Positions 1 through 8,890 of a stretch of DNA of 64,000 bases are shown piece after piece. The notes under the pieces were generated by a model. It searched no databases and was not told the DNA's origin. It was given only the letters and a program-made list of their open reading frames with translations. Position 1 is the first letter of the stretch, and the number at the start of each line of letters is the position of its first letter. The translations under genes were made by a program, and so were the position numbers. Origin of the DNA: an uncultured Psychroserpens sp. (GTDB lineage Bacteria > Bacteroidota > Bacteroidia > Flavobacteriales > Flavobacteriaceae); NCBI RefSeq assembly GCF_947492715.1, contig NZ_CANLNS010000003.1, positions 1 through 64,000 on the forward strand, in the 5' to 3' direction.

Positions 1-2
1 GG

Positions 3-77
3 TTTGTAGTTGAGTATAATGAACCTAATACAGGTGACCGTAAAGAATTTAAAGCCCATTTTACCCTGAAAAGATAA
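3..77 (+). CDS. C-terminal end of a T9SS type-B cargo protein (partial)
   Basis: An open frame enters from the left edge and stops with TAA. It encodes about 24 residues ending in FTLKR. The pattern, a beta strand VVEYNEP, a polar turn, then a last strand ending in K/R, fits the end of the gliding-motility-associated C-terminal domain (type B T9SS sorting signal). The PorP/SprF gene starts 7 bases downstream; these genes commonly sit directly after large type-B cargo genes in flavobacteria. Only the tail is visible, so the identity of the cargo is unknown. Confidence 0.6.
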   Translation, partial: FVVEYNEPNTGDRKEFKAHFTLKR

Positions 78-84
78 AATTAAT

Positions 85-1092
85 ATGAATCTAAAAAAGT
101 ATTATATAATAGCAAGTTTAGCATTGTTTTCATTTATTGGAACAGCGCAAGAAGGACTACCCATTTATTCAGATTATTTAACTGATAACTATTATCTCAT
201 ACATCCATCTATGGCCGGAGTGGCAAATTGTGCTAAAGTAAGATTGACTGCGCGAGCACAATGGTTTGGGCAAGATGAAGCACCTAATTTACAAACATTA
301 AGTGTTAATAGTAGGTTAGGAGATTCTCCATCTGCAATAGGTGGTATTGTGTATAATGATAAGAATGGGTATCATTCTCAAACAGGAGCGTATCTAACTT
401 ATGCGCACCATATCATGTTTTCTCGTAATGAAATTGATTTAAACATGTTGTCGTTTGGCTTGAGTGCTGGATTTATTCAGTATAAATTAGATGAAACAGA
501 ATTTTTAGCTGATGGATTTGATCCTATCATAGCAGGTGTTGAGCAAAGTGCAACTAACTTTAATGTAGATTTTGGGTTTTCGTATCACTTAATCGACTTC
601 TATGCTCATGCAACAGTTAAAAATGTTTTAAATAATGATGGAATTAACTTTAACGAACAAGGTTTAAGCTATGATAACCTGAGAACATATTTGTTATCTG
701 CAGGGAACACATTTCATAAATTTGGAAGCGATTGGAGTTTTGAACCTTCGTTAATGTTTATGTATAGAGATGCTACAGAAGAAGCATCTATTGATATTAA
801 CGCTAAGGCTTATAAGGATATGGACTTTGGAACGCTTTGGGGCGGAATTTCTTATCGCAGGAGTTTAGATGGTGCTGAATTTTTAGATGGATCTGGAGTA
901 AGCAGTCAAAAACTCCAGTATTTCACACCTTTTGTTGGTGTTGATTATAACAATTTTGTATTTGCTTATACTTACTCGTATCAAGCAAATTCTGTTGTAT
1001 TTAATAACGGAGGATTTCACCAAATTACATTAGGTTACAACTTCAATTGTAGAAGAGAGAAGTATGAGTGTAATTGTCCAGCAATTAATTAA
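85..1092 (+). CDS. PorP/SprF family type IX secretion membrane protein
   Basis: The 335-residue protein has a signal peptide (residues 1-21, ending GTAQ) followed by the family's typical start: LPIYSDYLTDNYYLIHPSMAG. The rest alternates short amphipathic strands, as expected of an outer-membrane barrel, and ends in a Cys-rich tail (CRREKYECNC). Known family members (PorP, SprF) help secrete or anchor specific T9SS cargo, especially type-B proteins, at the cell surface. Here it lies 7 bases after the end of such a cargo gene, so the pair is probably an operon in which this protein serves that cargo. Genomes carry many paralogues, so it should not be equated with SprF itself. A strong terminator follows. 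Confidence 0.9.
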   Translation: MNLKKYYIIASLALFSFIGTAQEGLPIYSDYLTDNYYLIHPSMAGVANCAKVRLTARAQWFGQDEAPNLQTLSVNSRLGDSPSAIGGIVYNDKNGYHSQTGAYLTYAHHIMFSRNEIDLNMLSFGLSAGFIQYKLDETEFLADGFDPIIAGVEQSATNFNVDFGFSYHLIDFYAHATVKNVLNNDGINFNEQGLSYDNLRTYLLSAGNTFHKFGSDWSFEPSLMFMYRDATEEASIDINAKAYKDMDFGTLWGGISYRRSLDGAEFLDGSGVSSQKLQYFTPFVGVDYNNFVFAYTYSYQANSVVFNNGGFHQITLGYNFNCRREKYECNCPAIN

Positions 1093-1112
1093 AGACATAA
1101 ATTAAGTATAAC

Positions 1113-1152
1113 AAAAAAAGTCTCGATAGTTAGTTACTATCGAGACTTTTTT
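1113..1152. terminator. Bidirectional rho-independent terminator
   Basis: An 11-bp perfect stem (GTCTCGATAGT / ACTATCGAGAC, 1120-1130 and 1136-1146) with a 5-base loop is flanked by seven A on the left and six T on the right. It ends the PorP/SprF operon on the plus strand and could also stop minus-strand transcription. Confidence 0.9.
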
Positions 1153-1259
1153 GCGTTAGTGATGGAGGTTTTGATGGAGCTCACCAGAGCATAACTCTGG
1201 AAGCGACTACCGAGAGCACGACGCTCTTTAAATTAGCGTAAATTTAAAGAGGGTAACGC
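1153..1259. repeat. REP-like structured element with GCGTTA/TAACGC ends
   Basis: The segment begins GCGTTA (1153-1158) and ends TAACGC (1254-1259), a 6-bp inverted pair. Inside are three hairpins: CCAGAG/CTCTGG (1184-1200), AGAGC/GCTCT (1213-1227), and an 11-bp stem CTCTTTAAATT/AATTTAAAGAG (1224-1251). The second and third share bases 1224-1227 and so exclude each other. It is more GC-rich than its flanks and sits between convergent genes. It resembles an intergenic palindromic (REP/BIME-like) repeat. No second copy was found in this window, so the repeat status is unproven. Confidence 0.45.
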
Positions 1260-1266
1260 CCAAACC

Positions 1267-2418
1267 TTACCAAGTATATTTCTTTTCTTTTGCTTGTGTT
1301 TTTATAGCTTTTATCATGGCGTTTTCTAAGCCGTTTTTATCTTCACTGTTTTTAGATTTTATATATAATCTACGCTTCTCATTTAACTGCTGGATTTCTT
1401 GTTGAATTACCTCACGCTCTTGACGTTTGTTTTTTACATACAATTTAATTTCGGTAATGCTTTTATCCTTGAGTTCTTGTGGAAGGTCTTCTTTTTTTAA
1501 ATTTTCAAATTTAAAATCCTTTCTTTTTTCGGCATCAACTAAGTCCCAATTTGAGTTTTGGTATAAGTGAGAGCTTTTACTTACGGTTCTACTTACAGCG
1601 TTTGCCTCACTGTAACCCTCTGCATTAGAATCCTGCTCTGCTTGAAGCGCCATTTTCTTTTCGCCAATACGACCATAAGCAACGTACGTGCCATTTAGTT
1701 TTTGATTGAGCTTCAGAATCTTGTCATCATAAGGTGTTGCAACGTAGGTTGTGGCGTGATTGTGATTGATGGCCATATAATCACCATGAGATAAATCGGC
1801 ACCATCTTTCCAATAGGTGGCAATGCCTTGATTGTAGTCTCCGCAGAAGATTGTATTGACGCTCACTCCGTTTTTGTGTGCTTGTTTAGCGGCGTCTTGG
1901 TAACTTATTTTACCCTGAGAAAAGGGCTCGTTTCCAGCAATAAAAATGAGTTTTAAGTCATCTTCGTTTTCGCCCCATTTTAACTGGTTTAATGAGGTTT
2001 GAATAACATGACCACAATATTCGTTTCCGCCATTTGTTGTTAGTGAAAAGAGTTGTTTTGAGATTTCATCTAGATCATTGCTAAAGGCCAAAACTTGCCT
2101 AATAAACCCTTCATCACCATTTAAATTATCATTGCCGTACTCATATAAAGCAATTTGTAATTTGGGTTTATCTTCACCACACTTGGCATAAGAAAGTTCA
2201 TTTACAATATCCCAAAGCTGTGCTTTTGCTTGATCTATAAGTCCGTCCATACTATTACTCGTATCGAGGAGCAAAGCCACTTTTATAAATTGTTTATTGG
2301 GATTATGTCTTTCCGTTTTGGCCAAAACCAATGCTGTATCTTTTTTTTCGTTCGCATTACATGATGTAAAATTTATAATACATAATGAGAGTACGAGTGT
2401 CTTAATTAGTGTTTTCAT
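1267..2418 (-). CDS. VWA-domain lipoprotein
   Basis: The 383-residue protein starts with a lipoprotein signal (MKTLIKTLVLSLC, lipobox Cys about residue 20). The von Willebrand factor A domain follows with an intact MIDAS motif, DTSNS (in ALLLDTSNSMDG), and the later FIAGNEPF segment. The C-terminal third is Lys/Glu-rich and helical. An earlier in-frame ATG at 2472 exists, but it lies inside the upstream gene and would bury the signal peptide, so the start at 2418 was chosen, 19 bases after the rhodanese stop. It is the last gene of a three-gene operon. VWA domains mediate metal-dependent protein contacts; the partner is unknown. Confidence 0.8.
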   Translation of the reverse strand: MKTLIKTLVLSLCIINFTSCNANEKKDTALVLAKTERHNPNKQFIKVALLLDTSNSMDGLIDQAKAQLWDIVNELSYAKCGEDKPKLQIALYEYGNDNLNGDEGFIRQVLAFSNDLDEISKQLFSLTTNGGNEYCGHVIQTSLNQLKWGENEDDLKLIFIAGNEPFSQGKISYQDAAKQAHKNGVSVNTIFCGDYNQGIATYWKDGADLSHGDYMAINHNHATTYVATPYDDKILKLNQKLNGTYVAYGRIGEKKMALQAEQDSNAEGYSEANAVSRTVSKSSHLYQNSNWDLVDAEKRKDFKFENLKKEDLPQELKDKSITEIKLYVKNKRQEREVIQQEIQQLNEKRRLYIKSKNSEDKNGLENAMIKAIKTQAKEKKYTW

Positions 2419-2437
2419 ATGTTCTTTTTTTAAATAA

Positions 2438-3013
2438 TTATTTGTCCTCTTTTGGTACGGCCAAACCTTCATAGGTTATACGATCATCTAATGGATATAT
2501 GAGTTCTGATAACTCATAGACATTCTCATATCCATAGCCATAGAGATTAATATAAGTTGGAATATTGAGCGCTAGTGTGAGTGCTCTTGCTTCTTCTTTT
2601 TCTTTTAATTTTAAACTGAGTTTTGGAAGTGCTACTTTACTGGCGAAATGTATACGATCTCCTTCAAAATTGTTATTACAATAGATTAAAATTTTCGTGT
2701 TCCAGTTAGGAATAATCTTAGCAAGGTTTTCTTGTGTGAAATCTGAAAAGTTTAAATGAATAGCCCCTTTAATGTGTTTTTTGTCATACATGTCTTTGGA
2801 ACGTGTGTCTAATATGATGGTGTTCTCTTCTTTGCTTTTAGCCAAGAATTCGTTAAAATCAATCAATCTTTTTTTTCGATGTTTTTTTACCTGTCTAACC
2901 AAGGTTTCAAAATCTGAATAACTCACTTTTGACTTTCTGAAATCTGGTAATTTAGTGTCTGCTGGAATGCATATCAATAAGGCGATGCATGTAAATACGA
3001 ATGTTGTTTTCAT
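2438..3013 (-). CDS. Exported rhodanese-like domain protein
   Basis: The 191-residue protein has an N-terminal signal peptide (MKTTFVFTCIALLICIPAD). A rhodanese domain spans residues 50-165, with the family's IILDTRS strand, KHIKGAIHL motif, and active-site loop IYCNNNFEGD holding a Cys. Exported single-domain rhodaneses handle sulfane sulfur or serve as protein-binding modules; the substrate cannot be read here. It lies 11 bases after the SIMPL-like gene and 19 bases before the VWA gene, so the three are probably one transcript. The Cys suggests catalytic ability, but rhodanese activity in the periplasm is unproven. Confidence 0.75.
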   Translation of the reverse strand: MKTTFVFTCIALLICIPADTKLPDFRKSKVSYSDFETLVRQVKKHRKKRLIDFNEFLAKSKEENTIILDTRSKDMYDKKHIKGAIHLNFSDFTQENLAKIIPNWNTKILIYCNNNFEGDRIHFASKVALPKLSLKLKEKEEARALTLALNIPTYINLYGYGYENVYELSELIYPLDDRITYEGLAVPKEDK

Positions 3014-3024
3014 AATATTATTGA

Positions 3025-4041
3025 TTAATTGGTTTGTAGTGCTTTTATATCTAATGTACCGTTTGGAGAAACGACATAGTATTTATGTTTAATTTCGGTC
3101 TTAACTACAGGCTTAGGTTTTGCTTCTTTAGGTTTAGGTGTATACTGTAATCGAATATTCATTCCTATTTGAACAACAGGTTCTAAAATAGATGGATTAA
3201 TGACGACATCATAGTTCTCATAAGACAAGGGTTGGTAATAGTACGAGGTCTGCTTTTTTGCTGTAGTTACGCCTTTTTTCTTTTTAATGGCTTCAAAGGA
3301 AACACTATTAAAGGCTTGGTAACTTTGATAGAAATCTTTTGGAAAATAACAGTACTGATCGTCAGCTATAGCAACATTATATTCGGTTAAGTCGAAGCCC
3401 AAAACTTTATAATAGGCTTTCTTCTCTTCAATGAGTTTTAAAAGCTTTGTTTGAAGGTTTTTATAAACTTCAGCAATATTTTCGATGTAGTAATCGACTT
3501 TAACTAAATTGTAAATTTCACTTTTGGCACAAGCTGTTAGTATGGTTTCGAATTGGTTGGTTTTTGTAAACTGAATATGTAAATTCTGTTGAAGTTCAAA
3601 TCCGTTAGGAACCTCAGTATAGGTTTTACTGAATAACTTCTTTTGGACTTCAATTTCATAATTAGGGACAAATGAAATCACATCGACAGCAAAATTTTCT
3701 TCTGAAATTCCTACGGCTTTTAGACTGTTTTTAATTTTATCAATACGCTGGTTCATAAGCAAATTAGTACTGTCTGCTGACGGTCCAATTTGTGAGACAT
3801 TAAAAATGGCGGTGTATGTTGTGGCTTCAACATTTTGTAAGGCTTTTACATCAATAAATACGTGTGTACTCGGATTTAATATTTTGTTTATTTGTTGCTG
3901 TACGGTTGGATTATAAATGGTAGCATTTCCAGAATGTAAAATATTCTGCCTTGATATTTGATCATAATTTCCTTTGTGTTGTGCATTGGATATTACCATG
4001 CAAACTAAAATTAGCACAATGCTAAGGGCTTGATTTTTCAT
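3025..4041 (-). CDS. SIMPL (DUF541)-like exported protein
   Basis: The 338-residue protein has a signal peptide (residues 1-20, ending SNA-Q). Residues 55-200 resemble the SIMPL/DUF541 fold: a conserved VFIDVKALQNVEATTYTAIF strand pair, a helix with repeated polar residues (INQRIDKIKNSLKAVGIS), then DVISFVPNYEI. The C-terminal part is Tyr-rich, followed by a Pro/Lys linker (PKPKEAKPKPVV) and a short tail. SIMPL proteins are periplasmic or outer-membrane-associated and of unclear biochemical role. It is the first gene of the operon with rhodanese and VWA genes. The family call rests on pattern only. Confidence 0.55.
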   Translation of the reverse strand: MKNQALSIVLILVCMVISNAQHKGNYDQISRQNILHSGNATIYNPTVQQQINKILNPSTHVFIDVKALQNVEATTYTAIFNVSQIGPSADSTNLLMNQRIDKIKNSLKAVGISEENFAVDVISFVPNYEIEVQKKLFSKTYTEVPNGFELQQNLHIQFTKTNQFETILTACAKSEIYNLVKVDYYIENIAEVYKNLQTKLLKLIEEKKAYYKVLGFDLTEYNVAIADDQYCYFPKDFYQSYQAFNSVSFEAIKKKKGVTTAKKQTSYYYQPLSYENYDVVINPSILEPVVQIGMNIRLQYTPKPKEAKPKPVVKTEIKHKYYVVSPNGTLDIKALQTN

Positions 4042-4254
4042 TACTTTTTTATCGATTTTTGATTAATGCTGTAAATCTAGAATCAACTTTTTTTAATAAA
4101 AAATCATATTGAGTGAACTACGTTACTGGATGAGGGAAAATGAGACTTAACTGAGTGAGCCTTGCAATTTAGGTTGTGATTTTAAGTTTTGAGCATGATG
4201 ACGATTTTATTTAATCAATTAAAGTATGTAAGTTTATTCCATTCTATTTAAACA

Positions 4255-6438
4255 ATGAAAACATTATTAACATATAGCTTCTGTGTTTTACTCATACTTT
4301 GCTCTTTTGGAACTCTATCTGCGCAAAATAATGAGGCAGAAAAAAATGCCTTAAAATTAAAAGAAGAGAAAAACCCATTCTTTACTATTAGAGGTTCTGT
4401 AAGGGAGAGTGATACCTATAAACCAATTTCAAAAGTTAATATTGAAGTTAATGGTGGCGACTATACGAGAACTGATGCCAATGGCGCATTCACCATTAAA
4501 GCTCGAAAAGGAGATGAGTTAATCGTAAGGCATAAAGATTTTGAAACGGTCTATCATATTATTGAAGACAATGATAGAATAACCGTAGAGGTTGAACCGG
4601 CTGATATCAGTCAAAAGTCAAGTTCAAAATTTAAGGTCGATATAAAAGCATTTAATGCGTTTATAGATTCTGTGTCTAAGTATAAGAAATTAGATGTAGC
4701 AAAAAGTATTGGATTTGTGGGAGACGCATTGTCGCAGAGTACAACAGTCTCTCAGAATGCCGAAGCCTATTTGTTACTTGCCGAAGTTTATATGCATTGG
4801 GAACAGTATGATTTGGCGGTTACCAATTACAGGGTGAGTCTGCAAAATAAAGAAACTAATGCAGCTAAATTAGGTTTAGCAAAAGCATATGAACGCAATA
4901 AAAATTACCAAGAGAGTTTAGAAACCTATGAAGCTATACATAAGAAATCGTTGAGTAATTATCAATTGGTTACGCTTTATGAAGGTTTAGGGGACACCTA
5001 TTTTAGTATTAAAAATTTTCAAGCGTCTATTGATGCCTATGAAAAAGGCTTAGAAATAGCCAATAAACATCTTATAAAACCAAAAATTGTAGATCTTAAC
5101 TCCAAAATTGCTCAGTCTTATAATAGTGCTGGTCGAGTGGATAAAGCCGAGCAGTTTTTTGGAAACTCTCTTAACCTTGCTGAAAAAGAAACAAAAAAAC
5201 GTGCTTTAGAAGAAAAGGTTACGGTTGCAGATTTTCAAAATACTAATAGAAACTACTCTGCAGAAATACAGCTGAGAAAGGAGATTGTTGAAGATGTAGA
5301 AGATGTTCAAAGAGACTCCATTATTGCTAATGAAAGTGCCTTAACACCACAAAAGCAAAATTATAAAATAGGGAATGCATACTTTCTACAGAAAGATTAT
5401 GAAAATGCCATACCTTATCTTGAAAAAAGTATTGAAGAAGCGGATGCTAAAGGGGATTTGATAGTAAAAAAAGATGCGACAAAAAAGCTCTCTGATGTGC
5501 ATGTTGACGCCGGAAATTTTGAAATGGGAAAAGAGACCTTTGAAGCGTATAAACTTGTTGTAGATGAATTATATATAAAACGTGAACAGGAACTATCGCA
5601 ATCTGATCGCTTTAGACGTAACATTAATTCTCTACAAAACAGAATCAATAGTTTAACGGGTAATCAAGAACTTATAACAAGTTTGGCCCAAGCGCGTAGT
5701 AAAAATCAACAGTTAATTATCTATTCGTTAATAGCCGGATTAATTATGTTACTCATTGCGGCTTTCTTTATGTACAAATACATAAAACAGCAACGATTGG
5801 CAAATAATCTATTAGCATTAAAATCATTACGCAGTCAAATGAATCCGCATTTTATTTTTAATGCACTTAATTCGGTAAATAGTTTCATAGCTATTAACGA
5901 TGAGCGTACAGCGAATAAGTACTTATCTGATTTCTCATATCTTATGAGAGCTGTGCTCGAAAACAGTGAAGAAGATTTTATCCCGCTGCAAAAAGAAATC
6001 GAACTGTTAGATTTATATACTAAGTTAGAACATTTCAGATTTCAAGATAAGTTTGATTATAGTATTACTGTAGATGAAAATGTTGATGTGGAGTCTTATC
6101 AGATTCCGCCAATGTTGTTGCAACCCTATATAGAAAATGCTGTATGGCATGGCTTACGTTACAAAACTGAAAAAGGCCATTTATATATTACGATTTCTAA
6201 AAAGAATGATACTGAAATCACGATAACAATTGCAGATGACGGTATTGGAAGGGAGCGTTCTAAACACTTAAAAACAGCCAATCAACAAAAACAAAAATCA
6301 AAAGGGATGGGCAATATTAAAAAACGTGTTGCCATCCTAAACGACATGTACAAAGATAAAGTAGACGTTTATATTGACGATTATCAAGATGCAGAGGATG
6401 TAGGTACCAAGGTCGTTGTAACCATAAAAAAAGACTAA
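4255..6438 (+). CDS. LytS-type sensor histidine kinase with TPR sensor
   Basis: The 727-residue protein has a signal peptide (1-23), a carboxypeptidase-regulatory-like beta domain (about 44-112), TPR repeats (about 165-440), a coiled-coil stretch, one membrane helix (about 486-507), and a His_kinase core. The phospho-acceptor His lies in MNPHFIFNALNSVN (about residue 531), followed by an ATP-binding domain with ENAVWHG and DGIGRERS. The TPR part therefore faces the periplasm and the kinase the cytoplasm. The LytTR regulator begins 3 bases after its stop, so they form a two-component pair. The signal is unknown; TPRs suggest a protein ligand. The region upstream (4042-4254) holds divergent promoters but no box I can assign securely. 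Confidence 0.88.
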   Translation: MKTLLTYSFCVLLILCSFGTLSAQNNEAEKNALKLKEEKNPFFTIRGSVRESDTYKPISKVNIEVNGGDYTRTDANGAFTIKARKGDELIVRHKDFETVYHIIEDNDRITVEVEPADISQKSSSKFKVDIKAFNAFIDSVSKYKKLDVAKSIGFVGDALSQSTTVSQNAEAYLLLAEVYMHWEQYDLAVTNYRVSLQNKETNAAKLGLAKAYERNKNYQESLETYEAIHKKSLSNYQLVTLYEGLGDTYFSIKNFQASIDAYEKGLEIANKHLIKPKIVDLNSKIAQSYNSAGRVDKAEQFFGNSLNLAEKETKKRALEEKVTVADFQNTNRNYSAEIQLRKEIVEDVEDVQRDSIIANESALTPQKQNYKIGNAYFLQKDYENAIPYLEKSIEEADAKGDLIVKKDATKKLSDVHVDAGNFEMGKETFEAYKLVVDELYIKREQELSQSDRFRRNINSLQNRINSLTGNQELITSLAQARSKNQQLIIYSLIAGLIMLLIAAFFMYKYIKQQRLANNLLALKSLRSQMNPHFIFNALNSVNSFIAINDERTANKYLSDFSYLMRAVLENSEEDFIPLQKEIELLDLYTKLEHFRFQDKFDYSITVDENVDVESYQIPPMLLQPYIENAVWHGLRYKTEKGHLYITISKKNDTEITITIADDGIGRERSKHLKTANQQKQKSKGMGNIKKRVAILNDMYKDKVDVYIDDYQDAEDVGTKVVVTIKKD

Positions 6439-6441
6439 AAA

Positions 6442-7176
6442 ATGAAATTAAGATCCATAATTGTTGAAGACGAAGAAACAAGTAGAAAAATTCTGAAAAA
6501 TTATCTCAATAAGTACTGTCCTAATGTAGAGGTTTTAGGCGAAGCATCAAATGTAGAAGAGGCCTTAGTACTCATTAGAAACACAGAATTAGACCTTGTA
6601 TTCCTTGATGTAGAAATGCCTTATGGTAATGCTTTCGATTTATTAGACAAGGTTGGTGATATCGATTTTGAAACTGTCTTTGTAACCGCATATAACCATT
6701 ATGCAATCGATGCGTTAAACGCACATGCATCCTACTATTTAATGAAACCAATTTCTATTGATGAGTTGATTAAAGCGGTCGATTATGTGACAGAAATAAG
6801 AACAAAGGAAGATGCCCTTCAAGATCAAGTTTTGGTTCCTAAGACCCATAAGGTCAATGGTAAAATTACAATTCCTCAGCAAGACGGATTTGAAGTTTTA
6901 GAAACATCAGATATTATGTATTGTAAGGCAGATGATAATTATACTGAGATTTACCTTAATAACAACAAAAAGAAATTGGTAAGCAAAACTTTAAAGTATT
7001 TTGAGGATGCACTTACCGAAAGTGGCTTTGCTAGAGTACACAAAAGTTATTTGGTAAATGTTAATGAGGTTACCAAATATGTTAAAGGAAAAGGTGGAAG
7101 CGTGGTATTGAGTAACGGAAAAGAGATTATGGTTTCGGCGTCTAAAAAATCTGGTTTACTGTCTTATTTTAAATGA
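6442..7176 (+). CDS. LytTR-family response regulator
   Basis: The 244-residue protein has a receiver domain (1-120) with acidic pocket VEDEE and phospho-acceptor Asp56 in LVFLDVEMP, the conserved Thr in VFVTAY, and Lys in YLMKPIS. A LytTR DNA-binding domain follows at about 138-242 (ILYCKADDNYTEIYL, RVHKSYLVNV). It is the cognate partner of the upstream histidine kinase, with a 3-base gap. LytTR regulators bind imperfect direct repeats upstream of targets; none can be assigned here. Its stop codon touches the -7 box of the next gene. Confidence 0.93.
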   Translation: MKLRSIIVEDEETSRKILKNYLNKYCPNVEVLGEASNVEEALVLIRNTELDLVFLDVEMPYGNAFDLLDKVGDIDFETVFVTAYNHYAIDALNAHASYYLMKPISIDELIKAVDYVTEIRTKEDALQDQVLVPKTHKVNGKITIPQQDGFEVLETSDIMYCKADDNYTEIYLNNNKKKLVSKTLKYFEDALTESGFARVHKSYLVNVNEVTKYVKGKGGSVVLSNGKEIMVSASKKSGLLSYFK

Positions 7177-7184
7177 TAACTTTG
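7177..7184 (+). promoter_or_regulatory. -7 box (TAACTTTG) for the carbonic anhydrase-like gene
   Basis: This is an exact match to the Bacteroidota -7 consensus TAnnTTTG. It begins one base after the LytTR stop codon and lies 56 bases before the next start. No clear -33 TTTG is seen, so the call rests on the -7 box and position. Confidence 0.5.
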
Positions 7185-7240
7185 TAGAAACATAATCGTT
7201 TTGTAGTCTCAAAAACCTCGTCTAATATAAAAATTATGCT

Positions 7241-7756
7241 ATGCCAATCATTAAACCAGTAAATGGAAAAGAACCTCAAATTCCAAGTGACTGCTATGTA
7301 GCAGAGAATGCTACCATTGTTGGCGATGTTACTATGGGAAATCAATGTAGTGTATGGTTTAATGCAGTTATAAGGGGCGATGTTCATTTTATTAAGATGG
7401 GAAACAAAGTTAATGTTCAGGATGGTGCTATAATTCATGCTACTTATCAAAAAGCAGCAACTACCATTGGGAACAATGTGTCTATTGGTCATAACGCTAT
7501 CGTTCATGGTTGTACCATACAGGACGATGTATTAGTTGGAATGGGAAGTATTATTATGGATAATTGTATTGTAGAACGTAATAGCATTATTGCTGCTGGA
7601 GCAGTAGTTACTGAAAATACAATTGTTGAATCAGGAAGTATTTATGCTGGTGTTCCTGCCAGGAAGATTAAAGATATTAGTGAAGAATTAATTTCAGGAG
7701 AGATCCATAGAATAGCCAATAATTATGTGAAATATTCAAGTTGGTTCACATCTTAG
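7241..7756 (+). CDS. Gamma-carbonic anhydrase family hexapeptide protein
   Basis: The 171-residue protein is a left-handed beta helix built of hexapeptide repeats (ATIVGDVTMG, VSIGHNAIVHGC, VLVGMGSIIMDN). The zinc-ligand histidines of the family are present in IIHATYQK and GHNAIVHG, and RGDV is typical of this clade (PaaY/YrdA/CaiE-like). Members are trimeric and bind a metal; carbonic anhydrase activity has been shown for only some, so the exact reaction is uncertain. It probably forms its own transcript. Its 3' end overlaps the convergent downstream gene by 11 bases. Confidence 0.88.
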   Translation: MPIIKPVNGKEPQIPSDCYVAENATIVGDVTMGNQCSVWFNAVIRGDVHFIKMGNKVNVQDGAIIHATYQKAATTIGNNVSIGHNAIVHGCTIQDDVLVGMGSIIMDNCIVERNSIIAAGAVVTENTIVESGSIYAGVPARKIKDISEELISGEIHRIANNYVKYSSWFTS

Positions 7757-8093
7757 ACTTAATCTGGGTAATTAAATCTTCTACAGATAAAATGTTTTCT
7801 AAATGGTCGTTATCAAAAAGCATTGTTAACGCATTATCCTCTAATTTTAAAATGGCTGGATACGGTATTGTTGACTTAGGAAATTTTGCTTCAAATTCAT
7901 CTTTATGATAGAATACCATAGCAATTTTACTGTTCTCTCTAAAAGATGTCCATATAGAATTTTCAGAAAAAGTATTAAATGTTAATGCACATAAATTGCA
8001 TTGATATGTTTTTGGGCTCAGCAACTTATGGCCAGCATCTAATAGCGCATTAAGTTTTCCCGAATTAGCGTTATAAACAAAAAGTAAAGTCAT
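7746..8093 (-). CDS. Conserved hypothetical protein with CxxC motif
   Basis: The 115-residue cytosolic protein starts MTLLFVYNANSG, contains a CNLC pair (about residues 32-35) after LLSPKTYQ, and has no signal peptide or membrane helix. The fold pattern (beta strand at the start, CxxC, FYHKDEFEAKF, a final helix) is compatible with a small thioredoxin-like or metal-binding protein, but I do not recognise a characterised family. It follows murI by 12 bases on the same strand, so it is likely co-transcribed. The tail overlaps the convergent carbonic anhydrase-like gene. Confidence 0.7.
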   Translation of the reverse strand: MTLLFVYNANSGKLNALLDAGHKLLSPKTYQCNLCALTFNTFSENSIWTSFRENSKIAMVFYHKDEFEAKFPKSTIPYPAILKLEDNALTMLFDNDHLENILSVEDLITQIKSKM

Positions 8094-8105
8094 ATAAGCA
8101 ATAAA

Positions 8106-8885
8106 TCAAAAATCTAAAGAACTCGCTGAAAACTCCTCATTTAGAATAGCGTTTAACACATTAATATTGCCATTAGAAAAAAAGAGATGTTTAGGAGAAG
8201 TGTTCTTATCGTTTAAAAGCTCGTGATGTTCTAAAACAGCTTTGGTTTGTTTGGCAACAGCTAATCCAGAATCAATAATTTTAACGTGTTTTGGGAGTAG
8301 TTCTAGAAGTAAAGGCATCAAATAAGGATAATGTGTACAACCTAGCACTAAATAGTCTATATTGGCTTTTATCATTGGTTCTATATAGGTCTGCAAAAGC
8401 AATTTCATGTCGTTGCTATTAATTAGGCCTGCTTCAATCAAAGGAACAATGCCTTCACCAATTTGTTCAACCACCTTTATGCCGTTACTATATAAATCTG
8501 TTGTTCTATGAAACAACTCACTACCAAGTGTACCTTTTGTTGCTAGTATACCAATTGCCTTTGTTTTGGTATGTAAAGCGGCTGGCTTAATAGCAGGTTC
8601 AATGCCTATAAAAGGCACTTTGTAAGTAGTTCTTAATATTTTTATGGCATTTGTAGTTGCAGTGTTACAAGCAACCACAATAAGTTTACAGTTTTTTTCT
8701 AATAGAAGTTCTGTGTTTTTAATACTTAAATCTAAGATTTCAGATTTACTTTTTCCTCCATAGGGCGCATTTTTACTATCGGCAAGGTAAATGGTGTCCT
8801 CGTTTGGTAGAAGCGCATGAATCTCTTTAAAGATAGAGGTGCCACCAACTCCAGAATCAAATATGCCAATAGGTTTATTACTCAT
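8106..8885 (-). CDS. murI: Glutamate racemase
   Basis: The 259-residue protein interconverts L- and D-glutamate, supplying D-Glu for peptidoglycan. The family motifs are complete: GIFDSGVGG at the N-terminus, first catalytic Cys73 in VVACNTATTNA, second Cys183 with His185 in LGCTHYPYL, and IGIEPAIKPA. The length is normal and the enzyme cytosolic. It is the first gene of a small operon with the CxxC protein, and the terminator of the ompH genes lies just upstream, separating it from the bamA operon. Confidence 0.96.
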   Translation of the reverse strand: MSNKPIGIFDSGVGGTSIFKEIHALLPNEDTIYLADSKNAPYGGKSKSEILDLSIKNTELLLEKNCKLIVVACNTATTNAIKILRTTYKVPFIGIEPAIKPAALHTKTKAIGILATKGTLGSELFHRTTDLYSNGIKVVEQIGEGIVPLIEAGLINSNDMKLLLQTYIEPMIKANIDYLVLGCTHYPYLMPLLLELLPKHVKIIDSGLAVAKQTKAVLEHHELLNDKNTSPKHLFFSNGNINVLNAILNEEFSASSLDF

Positions 8886-8890
8886 AGTTA

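Noticed and set aside
2419-2472. Earlier ATG for the VWA lipoprotein at 2472.
   Set aside because: It lies in the upstream gene and would bury the lipoprotein signal.
4196-4225. TGATGACGATT upstream of the histidine kinase, resembling the lipoprotein promoter element.
   Set aside because: It matches only the first seven bases of the 10-mer and lacks CGAT after 12 bases, so it is not counted as a fourth copy.
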